DNA of 64,000 nt from a virus. The stretch spans positions 1-64,000 of the IMG/VR virus record IMGVR_UViG_3300017605_000706; one strand, written 5' to 3'. The translations under genes were made by a program, and so were the position numbers. The notes under the pieces are model-generated. The model worked only from the letters and a program-made list of their open reading frames with translations. It was not told the origin of the DNA and did no database searches. The number at the start of each line of letters is the position of its first letter. The first letter of the stretch is position 1. Shown piece after piece: positions 49,489 to 57,059 of this stretch.

Positions 49489-49752
49489 ATGAGACGGCTA
49501 TCCTTTCGAGGCTGTAAGCCGAACCGCCTTCCAGGCGGGAAGGCCGCTAGCCGGCGCCCTAGCGACTTCGATCCCGTTCAGCTTCACGCAGGCGCGCTCG
49601 TCGAGTTCGAGCACACGAAGGATCCGTGTGTCGCGCGTGAGATCGCGATGGATCATCTAACCGAGCGCTGGGACTACTACATCCGGCTGCGCAAGATGGA
49701 GCGCCTGCCTATCTTGAAGCGCCGCCACAAGGCGATCAAGCGCAAGCGCTAA
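49489..49752 (+). CDS. DUF5661-like basic protein (87 aa)
   Basis: Core DFDPVQLHAGALVEFEHTKD then EIAMDHLTERWDYYIRLRKM matches what I recall of DUF5661, found in phages and bacteria; the C-terminus is strongly basic (RRHKAIKRKR). Opposite strand to its neighbours. Possible virion-block outlier. Confidence 0.72.
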   Translation: MRRLSFRGCKPNRLPGGKAASRRPSDFDPVQLHAGALVEFEHTKDPCVAREIAMDHLTERWDYYIRLRKMERLPILKRRHKAIKRKR

Positions 49753-49753
49753 G

Positions 49754-50050
49754 TCAGACTGCCCAACGGCACTTGTACTTGCGGCCCATCGCCATCGCTT
49801 TCATAGCGACGCGTCCGTGATGGAATTGTCGCGCCCTTGCCAAAGCCGTACGAATTCCTTCACAGTCGGGCCTACAGCCGTCGTTCTTGGCGACAACCGG
49901 AAACGCTAGCGTGCTGTTTAGGCGGCCAGGCTCGAGAAACGCCTTGGAGCCGCAGCGTGACAAGACGCGCCTGCGCTCCTGGCGGGTCTTAGGGGCCAGC
50001 CTTGCCCAGCCGCTGGTCGTCTTGGATCGTTGATGCTTGGCCCTAGCCAT
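49754..50050 (-). CDS. Basic Cys-rich protein, possible virion DNA-binding type (98 aa)
   Basis: Basic and Cys-containing: RCGSKAFLEPGRLNSTLAFP, then KNDGCRPDCEGIRTALARAR and a C-terminal YKCRWAV. From memory, a RCGxxxFLxP…FP…C…C.G…A..RA pattern occurs in small basic proteins of large eukaryotic DNA viruses; that is unverified. Probably a structural or DNA-condensing protein. Confidence 0.65.
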   Translation of the reverse strand: MARAKHQRSKTTSGWARLAPKTRQERRRVLSRCGSKAFLEPGRLNSTLAFPVVAKNDGCRPDCEGIRTALARARQFHHGRVAMKAMAMGRKYKCRWAV

Positions 50051-50071
50051 ACGTGATACAATAACATAGCC

Positions 50072-50731
50072 GTGCGCATCAAAGGTAGACGGATCCTGAT
50101 CATAGGCGACTCGCTGTCCTACCCGGGTCAAATCGTAACTGACCTTACGTCGCCGAGCACAAAGAACGCGAGCGCACCCGGCGCTGTCTTGGCTAGCATG
50201 CTGCTTGATCTCGGCGCCAGCGCCGTTCGCATCAACGCTAAGGTCGGCCGCTCCGCCTACAACTTCTTCAAGAGTGAGCAGGGTGATGCGCTCCTGGCGC
50301 AGGACGCCGCAGGCCATCCCGATGTCGTACTCGTCTTCCTCGGGACCAACGACAAGAGTCTCAATACGACCGAGGACAAGAAGGCTTTCACGCGTATCGT
50401 CGACGCGTTCCCCAAAGCCGACGTCTGGGGTATCGGGCCACCGCAGGCAGCCGGCTACGATCCCGTCTTCGCCACGATGCAGTCCGTCTTCGGACGCAAG
50501 CTCATCGACAGCCGGCCGTTTCTAGACGGCGCGTCGAAGGCCTCCGACGGCATTCACTTCCAACAGGCGGGCGCGCAGCTCCTGGCTGAGCGGTTGGCGA
50601 TCGCGCTTGCAGCTACGCCATCACCGTGGCTATCGTACGCTGTCCTGGGAGCCCTGGGGGCGACCGGGATAGGCTTGGCCTATGTTACACTAACACGGCT
50701 AAAGGCCAGGAAGCAACTGAAATCACAATGA
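50072..50731 (+). CDS. Tail-anchored SGNH hydrolase (219 aa)
   Basis: SGNH/GDSL esterase. Block I IGDSLSY, block III FLGTND, block V DGIHF; the block II Gly lies in KVGRSAYN. A single C-terminal membrane helix (WLSYAVLGALGATGIGLAY) with a basic tail. Could deacetylate surface sugars or peptidoglycan during entry. GTG start. Same anchor style as the SleB- and M23-type proteins. Confidence 0.82.
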   Translation: MRIKGRRILIIGDSLSYPGQIVTDLTSPSTKNASAPGAVLASMLLDLGASAVRINAKVGRSAYNFFKSEQGDALLAQDAAGHPDVVLVFLGTNDKSLNTTEDKKAFTRIVDAFPKADVWGIGPPQAAGYDPVFATMQSVFGRKLIDSRPFLDGASKASDGIHFQQAGAQLLAERLAIALAATPSPWLSYAVLGALGATGIGLAYVTLTRLKARKQLKSQ

Positions 50732-51279
50732 GACCGCCAGTTCTTCCCTTGAAGGCGACCACTCACGGCGGGTTTGCCGTAATTCGTAACGGTCCGTCAG
50801 ACGGCGCGTGCGGTACGCATCCGTACCCGTGTGTTCACCCGGGCTACGACGCTGCGGCGCCAGAAGGCACGTCGGTCTACGCGCCGATTAGCAGTATCAT
50901 TGTCGGTATCGGCGACGGAAACTCAGCGCCGTACACTGGGTATGGGCCCTACGTCGCTGAGCTACTAGGCCGAGACGGCTACTACCAATTGATTGCCCAC
51001 ATGAATCCAGGCGATTTGAGTCTGGGTCAAGTAGTCGATGAGGGCGAACAAATCGGAACCGTTAGCTCAGCGAACCACGTTCACTGGGAAGTACGCCGCA
51101 AATTGACGCCTGGGATCGGCAAGACGAACATGGATAACAACCTGGATCCGATCGCCTGGCTGACAGGCGCATACGGCTCGGGTTGGCAGTGGTGGAAATG
51201 GGGCATTGTAGCTGCGCTTGCCGGGCTCGGCTGGTACAGCTACAAGAAGTACGGCGCGGACTATTTCTTGACTAGTTGA
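50728..51279 (+). CDS. Tail-anchored M23 metallopeptidase (183 aa)
   Basis: Zinc endopeptidase of the LytM type. Zn ligands H and D in HPGYDAAAPEGTSV and HxH in ANHVHWEVRR. A C-terminal membrane helix (WWKWGIVAALAGLGWYSYKK) follows. Starts ATGA on the SGNH stop. Cleaves peptidoglycan peptides. Third enzyme with the identical soluble-plus-C-terminal-anchor plan. Confidence 0.85.
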   Translation: MRPPVLPLKATTHGGFAVIRNGPSDGACGTHPYPCVHPGYDAAAPEGTSVYAPISSIIVGIGDGNSAPYTGYGPYVAELLGRDGYYQLIAHMNPGDLSLGQVVDEGEQIGTVSSANHVHWEVRRKLTPGIGKTNMDNNLDPIAWLTGAYGSGWQWWKWGIVAALAGLGWYSYKKYGADYFLTS

Positions 51280-51373
51280 GCAGGTGCTCGGGCACGTACG
51301 GTATCTTTCGACGGTACTCGTACGCGCCAACTAGGAATCCGACCGCAGCTGCGAGAATGAGCCTCTTGATCAT
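51272..51373 (-). CDS. Tiny membrane protein (33 aa)
   Basis: MIKRLILAAAVGFLVGAYEY and a basic-polar tail: one membrane helix. ATG overlaps the glycosyltransferase stop (ATGA) and GGGAG lies 8 bases upstream, both strong support for a real gene despite its size. Ends within the end of the M23 gene (convergent). Confidence 0.6.
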   Translation of the reverse strand: MIKRLILAAAVGFLVGAYEYRRKIPYVPEHLLN

Positions 51374-52098
51374 CGTGGAATCTCCCTTACGCGTGACGCC
51401 CAACTGTCTGTGACCGCGTCAATCGCAGCGCGGCCTTCTGGAAGCTCCGTATAGTACGGATCACTAAGATAGTGCGGGATCTCGGGCGTGGCGTGGTTGC
51501 CGCCGTGGATCAAGTACACGTATCCGGTGTTGACAATTTTGTAGGGCGCGCCTCCGGCGAGGGCGGGTACGATCATGGCTGTATCTGCGCCTGTCTGCGA
51601 CGGGACCCCAGTATGGGTAGGGTATGGATTCTTCAGCGCGAAATCTCGTCGCATGACAAGCGACGCACCGATCATCCACGGCGTTTCTCCCCCGTAGACG
51701 TACTTCCACGCCTTGTCGGTTCGGATCTCGTAGATGTGCATCTCGGTGGATCCGATCATCTGAAGATACGGGTTGTCGCGGATTGCTCGATCAACCACGC
51801 TGAGCCGATCGGGCGCTAGCCAGTCGTCATCGTCCCAGACCGCGATCCATTCCCCTAGACATGCTTCTGTTGCTGCGTTACGTCGGGCGCCGTCGGTTTC
51901 GATCGGCGGGATACCTACGACGCGAATGTTAAACGCTTGAGGTACGACTTTGAGAACGGCGTCTATATGGCTGATTGGACATACGATCACAAGCTCGCGT
52001 CCACAGGCGGCGTACGTTTGCTCCTGAAACCTCTTAACGGCTTCGGGCAGGATCCAAGTTCTAGACTTCGTGGTAAGAGTCACGCATGAGAAGCGCAT
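51370..52098 (-). CDS. Family 2 glycosyltransferase (242 aa)
   Basis: ATG 52098 preferred (MRFSCVTLTTKSRTWI). GT-A signs: RRNAATEACLGEWIAVWDDD with the DxD (DDDD), and GGETPWMIGASLVMRR. Probably adds a sugar to a surface or virion glycan. Divergent from the next gene. Confidence 0.8.
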   Translation of the reverse strand: MRFSCVTLTTKSRTWILPEAVKRFQEQTYAACGRELVIVCPISHIDAVLKVVPQAFNIRVVGIPPIETDGARRNAATEACLGEWIAVWDDDDWLAPDRLSVVDRAIRDNPYLQMIGSTEMHIYEIRTDKAWKYVYGGETPWMIGASLVMRRDFALKNPYPTHTGVPSQTGADTAMIVPALAGGAPYKIVNTGYVYLIHGGNHATPEIPHYLSDPYYTELPEGRAAIDAVTDSWASRVREIPR

Positions 52099-52133
52099 GT
52101 TCTGTTCAGACCTGTGTGATAGACCGTACTTCA

Positions 52134-52718
52134 ATGAACGTCTGGTTTGCAACTGCCTCTCGAGATAGAGAGGCGACTTCTGAATGCCTGGCAACGTGGC
52201 GTGAGCATGGGTACAAAACGGCAGCGCTGTTCGAGTACGGCATGGAGACTGTGACGGAGGCTGACCTGATCTTCTTCACAGGATCGTGGGACAGTAACTA
52301 TGCGGTACTGAATCTCATGGCGCGTCTTTTGGCCGAGAATCACGAGGCGGACGTCGTCATCGCAGGCCAGCCGACATCGCGCCCGGATCCGACAGTGGAC
52401 CCTGTCGTAGTAGCTGCTAACGCCTTCAACCGCTTTTCTGACGGGTGCTTTGTAGTCCGGGCCGCCTCGCCCGGGCCATTGTGGCTCGGCCGCGGCTGGA
52501 TAGAACAAGCGTACAAGGGTACAGGGCCGTTCTGGATCGGCTACAAGAACGCTTGGGCTGAGACTGAGACTACAATGATCGCCGCGAGGCTCGATCGTAT
52601 GATCGACCGGCCTGATATCCAACAAACGCACCTGTTCGCGACAAGCGAAGAAGACAGCGCGTTGTTTCACGAACGCTTAGCGCAATCTTTCCCGGAGTCG
52701 AGCCTATGGGAACCGTGA
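52134..52718 (+). CDS. Possible glycosyltransferase-fold protein (194 aa)
   Basis: ATG 52134. Opening MNVWFATASRDREATSECL, strand ADLIFFTGSW, DVVIAG and NAFNRFSDGCFVVRA followed by WIGYKNAW resembles a GT-A-like family I recall from phage genomes. No clear DxD. Function tentative. Confidence 0.6.
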   Translation: MNVWFATASRDREATSECLATWREHGYKTAALFEYGMETVTEADLIFFTGSWDSNYAVLNLMARLLAENHEADVVIAGQPTSRPDPTVDPVVVAANAFNRFSDGCFVVRAASPGPLWLGRGWIEQAYKGTGPFWIGYKNAWAETETTMIAARLDRMIDRPDIQQTHLFATSEEDSALFHERLAQSFPESSLWEP

Positions 52719-52882
52719 AACAGCCAACAGAGCGTGACGTCGAAGATCTGAACCAGGCGCGCAACGCTCTGGACAGAGCGCTTTCCATGTTCGAGGCAAA
52801 CTCCAAGAGCCTCACTCTTGTCGATGTTGAGCTTGCGCTCAAGCTCCTCGAGAACCTCAGAAAAAGGCTAAGCTTCAAGTGA
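52706..52882 (+). CDS. Short helical protein (58 aa)
   Basis: Overlaps the end of the previous gene by 13 bases. Amphipathic helices (DVEDLNQARNALDRALSMFE). GTG of the next gene overlaps its stop. Unknown role. Confidence 0.6.
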   Translation: MGTVKQPTERDVEDLNQARNALDRALSMFEANSKSLTLVDVELALKLLENLRKRLSFK

Positions 52883-53331
52883 CTGATCTTGAACTGTACA
52901 CGCGCGCTATGACGACGCGTCCCTGGATTTTCGTTAGTGGTCCCATGGCCAAGGAGCCGTATATTGGCCCTCGTCGGGCTATGGAGTTCGCTGCGAAACT
53001 GTGGCGAGCCGGCTGGCACCCGTTCGTTCCGCATCTGAACGCCTTGTGGGAGCTGTCGCAGGGTGAGCTAGAGCCAGGAAGCATCGATGGCGTCGGAGGT
53101 TGGCTGGACTACGACTTCTCGGCCATGTCGCGCTGCGAAGCCCAAACTCGCTTACCGGGCGCGTCGTCGGGTAGCGATCGAGAGACAGCTCTAGCAAAGA
53201 CGACCTACAAGCGGATCCTTACGCCTGAGGAAGCCTTGCGCGGCCCTCAAGAGTTCTTACACTGGCACGTACCTACATCTCGCTGGGGCCGCGTGGTCTC
53301 GGCTGCTGATGCCGACGAGCAGGGACCATGA
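52879..53331 (+). CDS. Nucleoside 2-deoxyribosyltransferase-like protein (150 aa)
   Basis: GTG start. Resembles the DUF4406/nucleoside deoxyribosyltransferase fold: WIFVSGPMAKEPYIGPRRAM, HPFVPHLNALWE, and RLPGASSGSDRETALAK. Probably processes nucleotides or nucleoside derivatives. Overlaps the short helical gene. Confidence 0.72.
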   Translation: MTDLELYTRAMTTRPWIFVSGPMAKEPYIGPRRAMEFAAKLWRAGWHPFVPHLNALWELSQGELEPGSIDGVGGWLDYDFSAMSRCEAQTRLPGASSGSDRETALAKTTYKRILTPEEALRGPQEFLHWHVPTSRWGRVVSAADADEQGP

Positions 53332-53519
53332 GCCTATTCAAGCCCGATTGGGAACGCACACTCAAGATTCTGTACGCTGTGGGTGAGACGCTCGCTACGG
53401 GGAGCGTTCCCACGAAGGGCCTTTCTGATGCCGACCAACGTACAGTCAAGCTGACCGCAGCTGCGTTCGAGCACGCGATTCGTGGTGTGGTTAGCGTCGT
53501 GAAGCGTTACCGCGAGTAG
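53328..53519 (+). CDS. Small hypothetical protein (63 aa)
   Basis: ATGA overlap; helical and basic (KLTAAAFEHAIRGVVSVVKR). Converges with paralogue 14. Unknown function. Confidence 0.6.
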   Translation: MSLFKPDWERTLKILYAVGETLATGSVPTKGLSDADQRTVKLTAAAFEHAIRGVVSVVKRYRE

Positions 53520-54004
53520 CTAGGCTCGAGGATCGTTCCTGTGGGGAACGTCAGCGTCGCAGTAGCCCCCGCTGTGACGTATTGGTCAAACGGCGCCCAG
53601 TCCAGCGCGTTGTAACCCATGATTACGTGGGATGCGATTTTGACCTCGTGTTCGAACGTGAACGCGCGCGTTGCTGCGTCTCGAGCGACGTGGTGATGAA
53701 TTCTGTGAATCTCCCACGGCAGTCCATCGATAGCTACGCAGCTCTCGAGGAGCCGTTCGCCCCGGAAGGTTCTGTGTTCGAATTCGAACCAGTAGGCGTT
53801 GATGCGCTGCCGTACGTGTTCGGCGATCTTCTCGGGATCAGGCTTGCCCTTGGTCGATAGAATCTGGCGTCGGTGCAGGCTGAGGGGATCGCTCTTTCCG
53901 TGAAGTTCCCGCGTGAATAGCTCGACGACGCCGCGCGCTTCGAGCCTCACCTCGAAGCCTCGATACCATACGATCTGGCGCCCGACGGTGATTATGTCAG
54001 CCAT
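53507..54004 (-). CDS. PWEIH-family paralogue 14 (165 aa)
   Basis: Landmarks VWYRGFEVRLEARG and AIDGLPWEIHRIHHHVAR. Here the signature is followed by a further beta-rich C-terminal domain (DWAPFDQYVTAGATATLTFP) also seen in paralogues 15 and 16. First of three consecutive copies at a third locus. Confidence 0.74.
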   Translation of the reverse strand: MADIITVGRQIVWYRGFEVRLEARGVVELFTRELHGKSDPLSLHRRQILSTKGKPDPEKIAEHVRQRINAYWFEFEHRTFRGERLLESCVAIDGLPWEIHRIHHHVARDAATRAFTFEHEVKIASHVIMGYNALDWAPFDQYVTAGATATLTFPTGTILEPSYSR

Positions 54005-54498
54005 GCTTTGATCTCATACTTCAAGTGCTCGCCTGTCGGAAATCGTAAGATAGCCTGCTTGGGGAACTGGACATAGCCTAGCGTCGTCCTTGGCAGCTTC
54101 TTCTTCGCTGAACCAGAACACTCGGTGACTGATCTGAATGGCGGCCAATCGAGTACGCCGCTGTCTAGATCTACGGTGATCTCGACGCTCTTTAGATAGC
54201 TGCAAAGAGCAGACGCGTAAGCTATCTCGTCTTCGATCGCGTGGATCTCCCAAGGCACGTAGTCGATCGCGTGATAGTACTCAAGGTCTCTGAACCTGAC
54301 TACTCGGTTTGACTCGAAAAAATACCTTCCGGGCGGCTTCTTCCGTGGCCGAACCAAGACGCGTGCGTCCCGCGTTTCTACACCGCGTATCCAGCTGAGG
54401 CCTACAGGATCTTGCGAAGCGCTTCGCTGCCAGCGGTACATGCCAGGGCCGCCAACGCTAAGATATCTGCCCCCAGTCCGTGAAAGATGCACCGTCAT
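53992..54498 (-). CDS. PWEIH-family paralogue 15 (168 aa)
   Basis: Landmarks LSWIRGVETRDARV and AIDYVPWEIHAIEDEIAYAS. C-terminal extra domain contains LDWPPFRSVTEC and ILRFPTGEHL, matching paralogues 14 and 16. Start overlaps the upstream copy by a few bases. Confidence 0.74.
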   Translation of the reverse strand: MTVHLSRTGGRYLSVGGPGMYRWQRSASQDPVGLSWIRGVETRDARVLVRPRKKPPGRYFFESNRVVRFRDLEYYHAIDYVPWEIHAIEDEIAYASALCSYLKSVEITVDLDSGVLDWPPFRSVTECSGSAKKKLPRTTLGYVQFPKQAILRFPTGEHLKYEIKAWLT

Positions 54499-54944
54499 AG
54501 CTTGGCTTTGGGACGCGTGATCTCACCTGTAGGGAATACTAGCTTCACTGAAGCGCCGTTGAACGGAGGCCAATGTAGCGTCTCGTGGAGAGTCACCTCG
54601 GCGCTCTGTAGATAGGCCTTTGTCGCAGCAAGGCGCGCCGTGGTGTTCGTGATCCGATGGATCTCCCACGGAATGTAGTCTACGGCTGTCATCGCGCTCA
54701 TCGCGCCGTCTCGTAGAAGATGCGTTGTCTTGCCTCGGATCTGAAGCTCGATATCGCCTTTGAGGCGGGCCTTGTGCAAGGCGATGAAACACAAGTTGCC
54801 GTGCGATCGGACGTGGAACCGCAGCTCGCGTTGGTCTGCCAGGCTGTAATGGAGAACGCGAATCTCAAATCCGCGATGCCATGCTAGGTCTCGCTTCTCG
54901 TTCCAGTAGATGTCAGACGACGTCGACGGGGTCGTTGTCGGCAT
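54495..54944 (-). CDS. PWEIH-family paralogue 16 (149 aa)
   Basis: Landmarks LAWHRGFEIRVLHYS and AVDYIPWEIHRITN. C-terminal extra domain LHWPPFNGASVKLVFPTGEI. ATG 54944 chosen to limit overlap with the upstream gene; longer frames start at 54962 or 54983. Confidence 0.7.
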   Translation of the reverse strand: MPTTTPSTSSDIYWNEKRDLAWHRGFEIRVLHYSLADQRELRFHVRSHGNLCFIALHKARLKGDIELQIRGKTTHLLRDGAMSAMTAVDYIPWEIHRITNTTARLAATKAYLQSAEVTLHETLHWPPFNGASVKLVFPTGEITRPKAKL

Positions 54945-55680
54945 GGAGTACAACGTCTTCATTGAACCACGAAACCGCGACATCGATCGGCGTCAGCTCA
55001 AGGGACGCCCGAATCGTCGATGGGTCGTGCGCGTCCTTGATGCCTTTCTTGATGTCCTTGACAGCCGCTTTCACGCAGTCGACGGCGTTGCGTAGGATGG
55101 TTCCCGGGACGCCGAGCGCTAGCTTGTCGAGGTTGCGTGACCGGATCTGGATCGTCTTGACCAGATTCAGATCGAGGGCGAGAAGCGCATCCTTGTAGTC
55201 AGCCAGGTGACTCGTGATCGTGTCAGCGATAGCCTTCGCAGCTGCAGGACCGTCCTGGCCGTCTCCGCTCGAGAGGAGCGCAGTCATCATGGCAATACGA
55301 ATCCTGTGACGAGAGCCGACTGTACGCGCCTCTTCGTTCAGAGCATCGGCCTCTTCCTTGAGAGGGCCGATCTCGGCACGGAGCTTAGCCAGCTGCTCAT
55401 CAGTCGCGACGAAGCCGAAGCTGACGAGAGTGGCGTGGCTGCGGAACATGTAGTCGATCTTGTTGCGCAGCTTAGCCATCTTCGCAACCACAGGCTCGTG
55501 GTCAACCTTCTTGACGACGATCGACTCAGTCCGCGTTCCAGCCGTGCCTTCAGCGGTTGTGCTAATTGGCTGCCGCTCGTACTGAACGCCGCCACCGGAC
55601 TGCGTCGCGTTCAAAAGGATCCACTTTACAGCGAGGGTGACGGTCTTGTTATCTGCGCTCGTGATACTAATCGTGCTCAT
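54913..55680 (-). CDS. Third gene of the MoxR/VWA cluster (255 aa)
   Basis: Helical and charged, with VDHEPVVAKMAKLRNKIDYM and repeated Ala-rich helices; no catalytic motif. Last gene of the run with VWA and MoxR and probably their substrate or adaptor. Function unknown. Confidence 0.68.
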   Translation of the reverse strand: MSTISITSADNKTVTLAVKWILLNATQSGGGVQYERQPISTTAEGTAGTRTESIVVKKVDHEPVVAKMAKLRNKIDYMFRSHATLVSFGFVATDEQLAKLRAEIGPLKEEADALNEEARTVGSRHRIRIAMMTALLSSGDGQDGPAAAKAIADTITSHLADYKDALLALDLNLVKTIQIRSRNLDKLALGVPGTILRNAVDCVKAAVKDIKKGIKDAHDPSTIRASLELTPIDVAVSWFNEDVVLHADNDPVDVV

Positions 55681-55731
55681 GGTTCGCTTCTTTGACAGGT
55701 TTCAGGGTAATAAATTCACAAGTTCATGGGA

Positions 55732-57027
55732 TCAGATCTCAGGATCCACGAGAACCTTCTTGAAATTCTCTGGCGCGCTGTCCAGGCTGCCGTAGCCAAC
55801 GAGCGCAGCAACCGCCATCGCGACGTTTTTGGGCCGCGCGGGCCACTGCCCAAAGCAACCGCCATCGGTTAGGTGCACCAGCGCATCAAACTTGTCGCGT
55901 AGCTCGCTCACGGCTTGGTAGGCCGGATCGAAGATCGTTCCTCCGCGACCCTTCATGCACTTCCAAACGGCGGGCAGCGACGACGATGGCTGCAGCCAGC
56001 CCTTCCACTGCACCTCCGCGTCGTGGACTACCAAGTACAGTCGAATAGCGGGATTGGACGACGCGGCGACGACTTCGCTGACACAGCGGGCAACGGCTTT
56101 GTCGGACATGGAGCCAGACGTATCGACGATGATGCAGATATTCTTGCGCGCTGAGATGTAGCCTGGCATCAGAAAGCTAGAGCCGTAGTACCGCCGGTTA
56201 CGGCGCTGCCACGACTGGTCATCGCGCCCTGGCCACGCGAGTACCTGGCTAATCGTGTGCCGGACGAGGCGCGCCCAAGAGATTCTCGCCTTGGGCGGTT
56301 CGATGATGCGCGCCAGCGCCTGACCTGCCTGTGTCCCTGCGCCGAGGGACCTCGCCATCTCGCCCATGGCTCGCCAGATAAGCTCGGGGTTCCGCTTGGC
56401 GGTATCCGGATCGAGATCCTCGCCTTCACCTTCGTTGTTGGGCAGATCCGTGTCCACGCCGCAGCCCTGGCCCGCCTGCGGGCGCTTGTTGCCAACGGAT
56501 TTGCCCTTACCAGAGCCGGACCCTCCTGCGCTTACCACTGCAACGGGCGTCTCCGGCTCGACGTCGTATAGGCGCTCTGCCTCCCACAACTTCTGCTCGT
56601 CCGTGAGAGGAAATAGCGGCTTGACTTTCTCGGGAATCGCCAGAACGTCAGCGTGCCGATCCTGCGAGATCTCCAGTAGAACTTGATTGATGGCGCGGTC
56701 TGCGGCTCTGTTCCAACGCGTAGATTCACGGTGCTGCTGGCGCTCCAGCGTTGACGTGATCAGGTGCAGCGACTCATGCGCCATCACGAACGCCAGCTCA
56801 GGCATCGTGAGCATCTGGACAAACTTCGGGTTGACGAAACAGACGCCGTACCGATTGATCGCGGCGGTTTCGACTTTCTCCGTGATTCGAATGCGGAGCG
56901 CGCTTGCGATGATGGCGAACATGGGAAGCTGGTAGCCTAGAACCACCAGCGCTTGACGGACCTGCGCGATCTCAAGAGACTTCGCGTTGGGCCACAGCTT
57001 ACGCAGCTTTTCTTCGTTCAGCGCCAT
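55732..57027 (-). CDS. VWA/DUF2201-type metallopeptidase-like protein (431 aa)
   Basis: N-terminal zincin-like part with HESLH (84-88) in AFVMAHESLHLI; middle Gly/acidic disordered linker; C-terminal VWA with MIDAS DTSGSMSD and a following GGTIFDP and LTDGG. This is the DUF2201 architecture. Works with the MoxR ATPase directly upstream, like RavA-ViaA pairs. In phages such pairs may assemble or remodel complexes. Confidence 0.82.
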   Translation of the reverse strand: MALNEEKLRKLWPNAKSLEIAQVRQALVVLGYQLPMFAIIASALRIRITEKVETAAINRYGVCFVNPKFVQMLTMPELAFVMAHESLHLITSTLERQQHRESTRWNRAADRAINQVLLEISQDRHADVLAIPEKVKPLFPLTDEQKLWEAERLYDVEPETPVAVVSAGGSGSGKGKSVGNKRPQAGQGCGVDTDLPNNEGEGEDLDPDTAKRNPELIWRAMGEMARSLGAGTQAGQALARIIEPPKARISWARLVRHTISQVLAWPGRDDQSWQRRNRRYYGSSFLMPGYISARKNICIIVDTSGSMSDKAVARCVSEVVAASSNPAIRLYLVVHDAEVQWKGWLQPSSSLPAVWKCMKGRGGTIFDPAYQAVSELRDKFDALVHLTDGGCFGQWPARPKNVAMAVAALVGYGSLDSAPENFKKVLVDPEI

Positions 57028-57059
57028 GTTCGTTTAGACTTTCTGTGAGGGCAGTCAGA

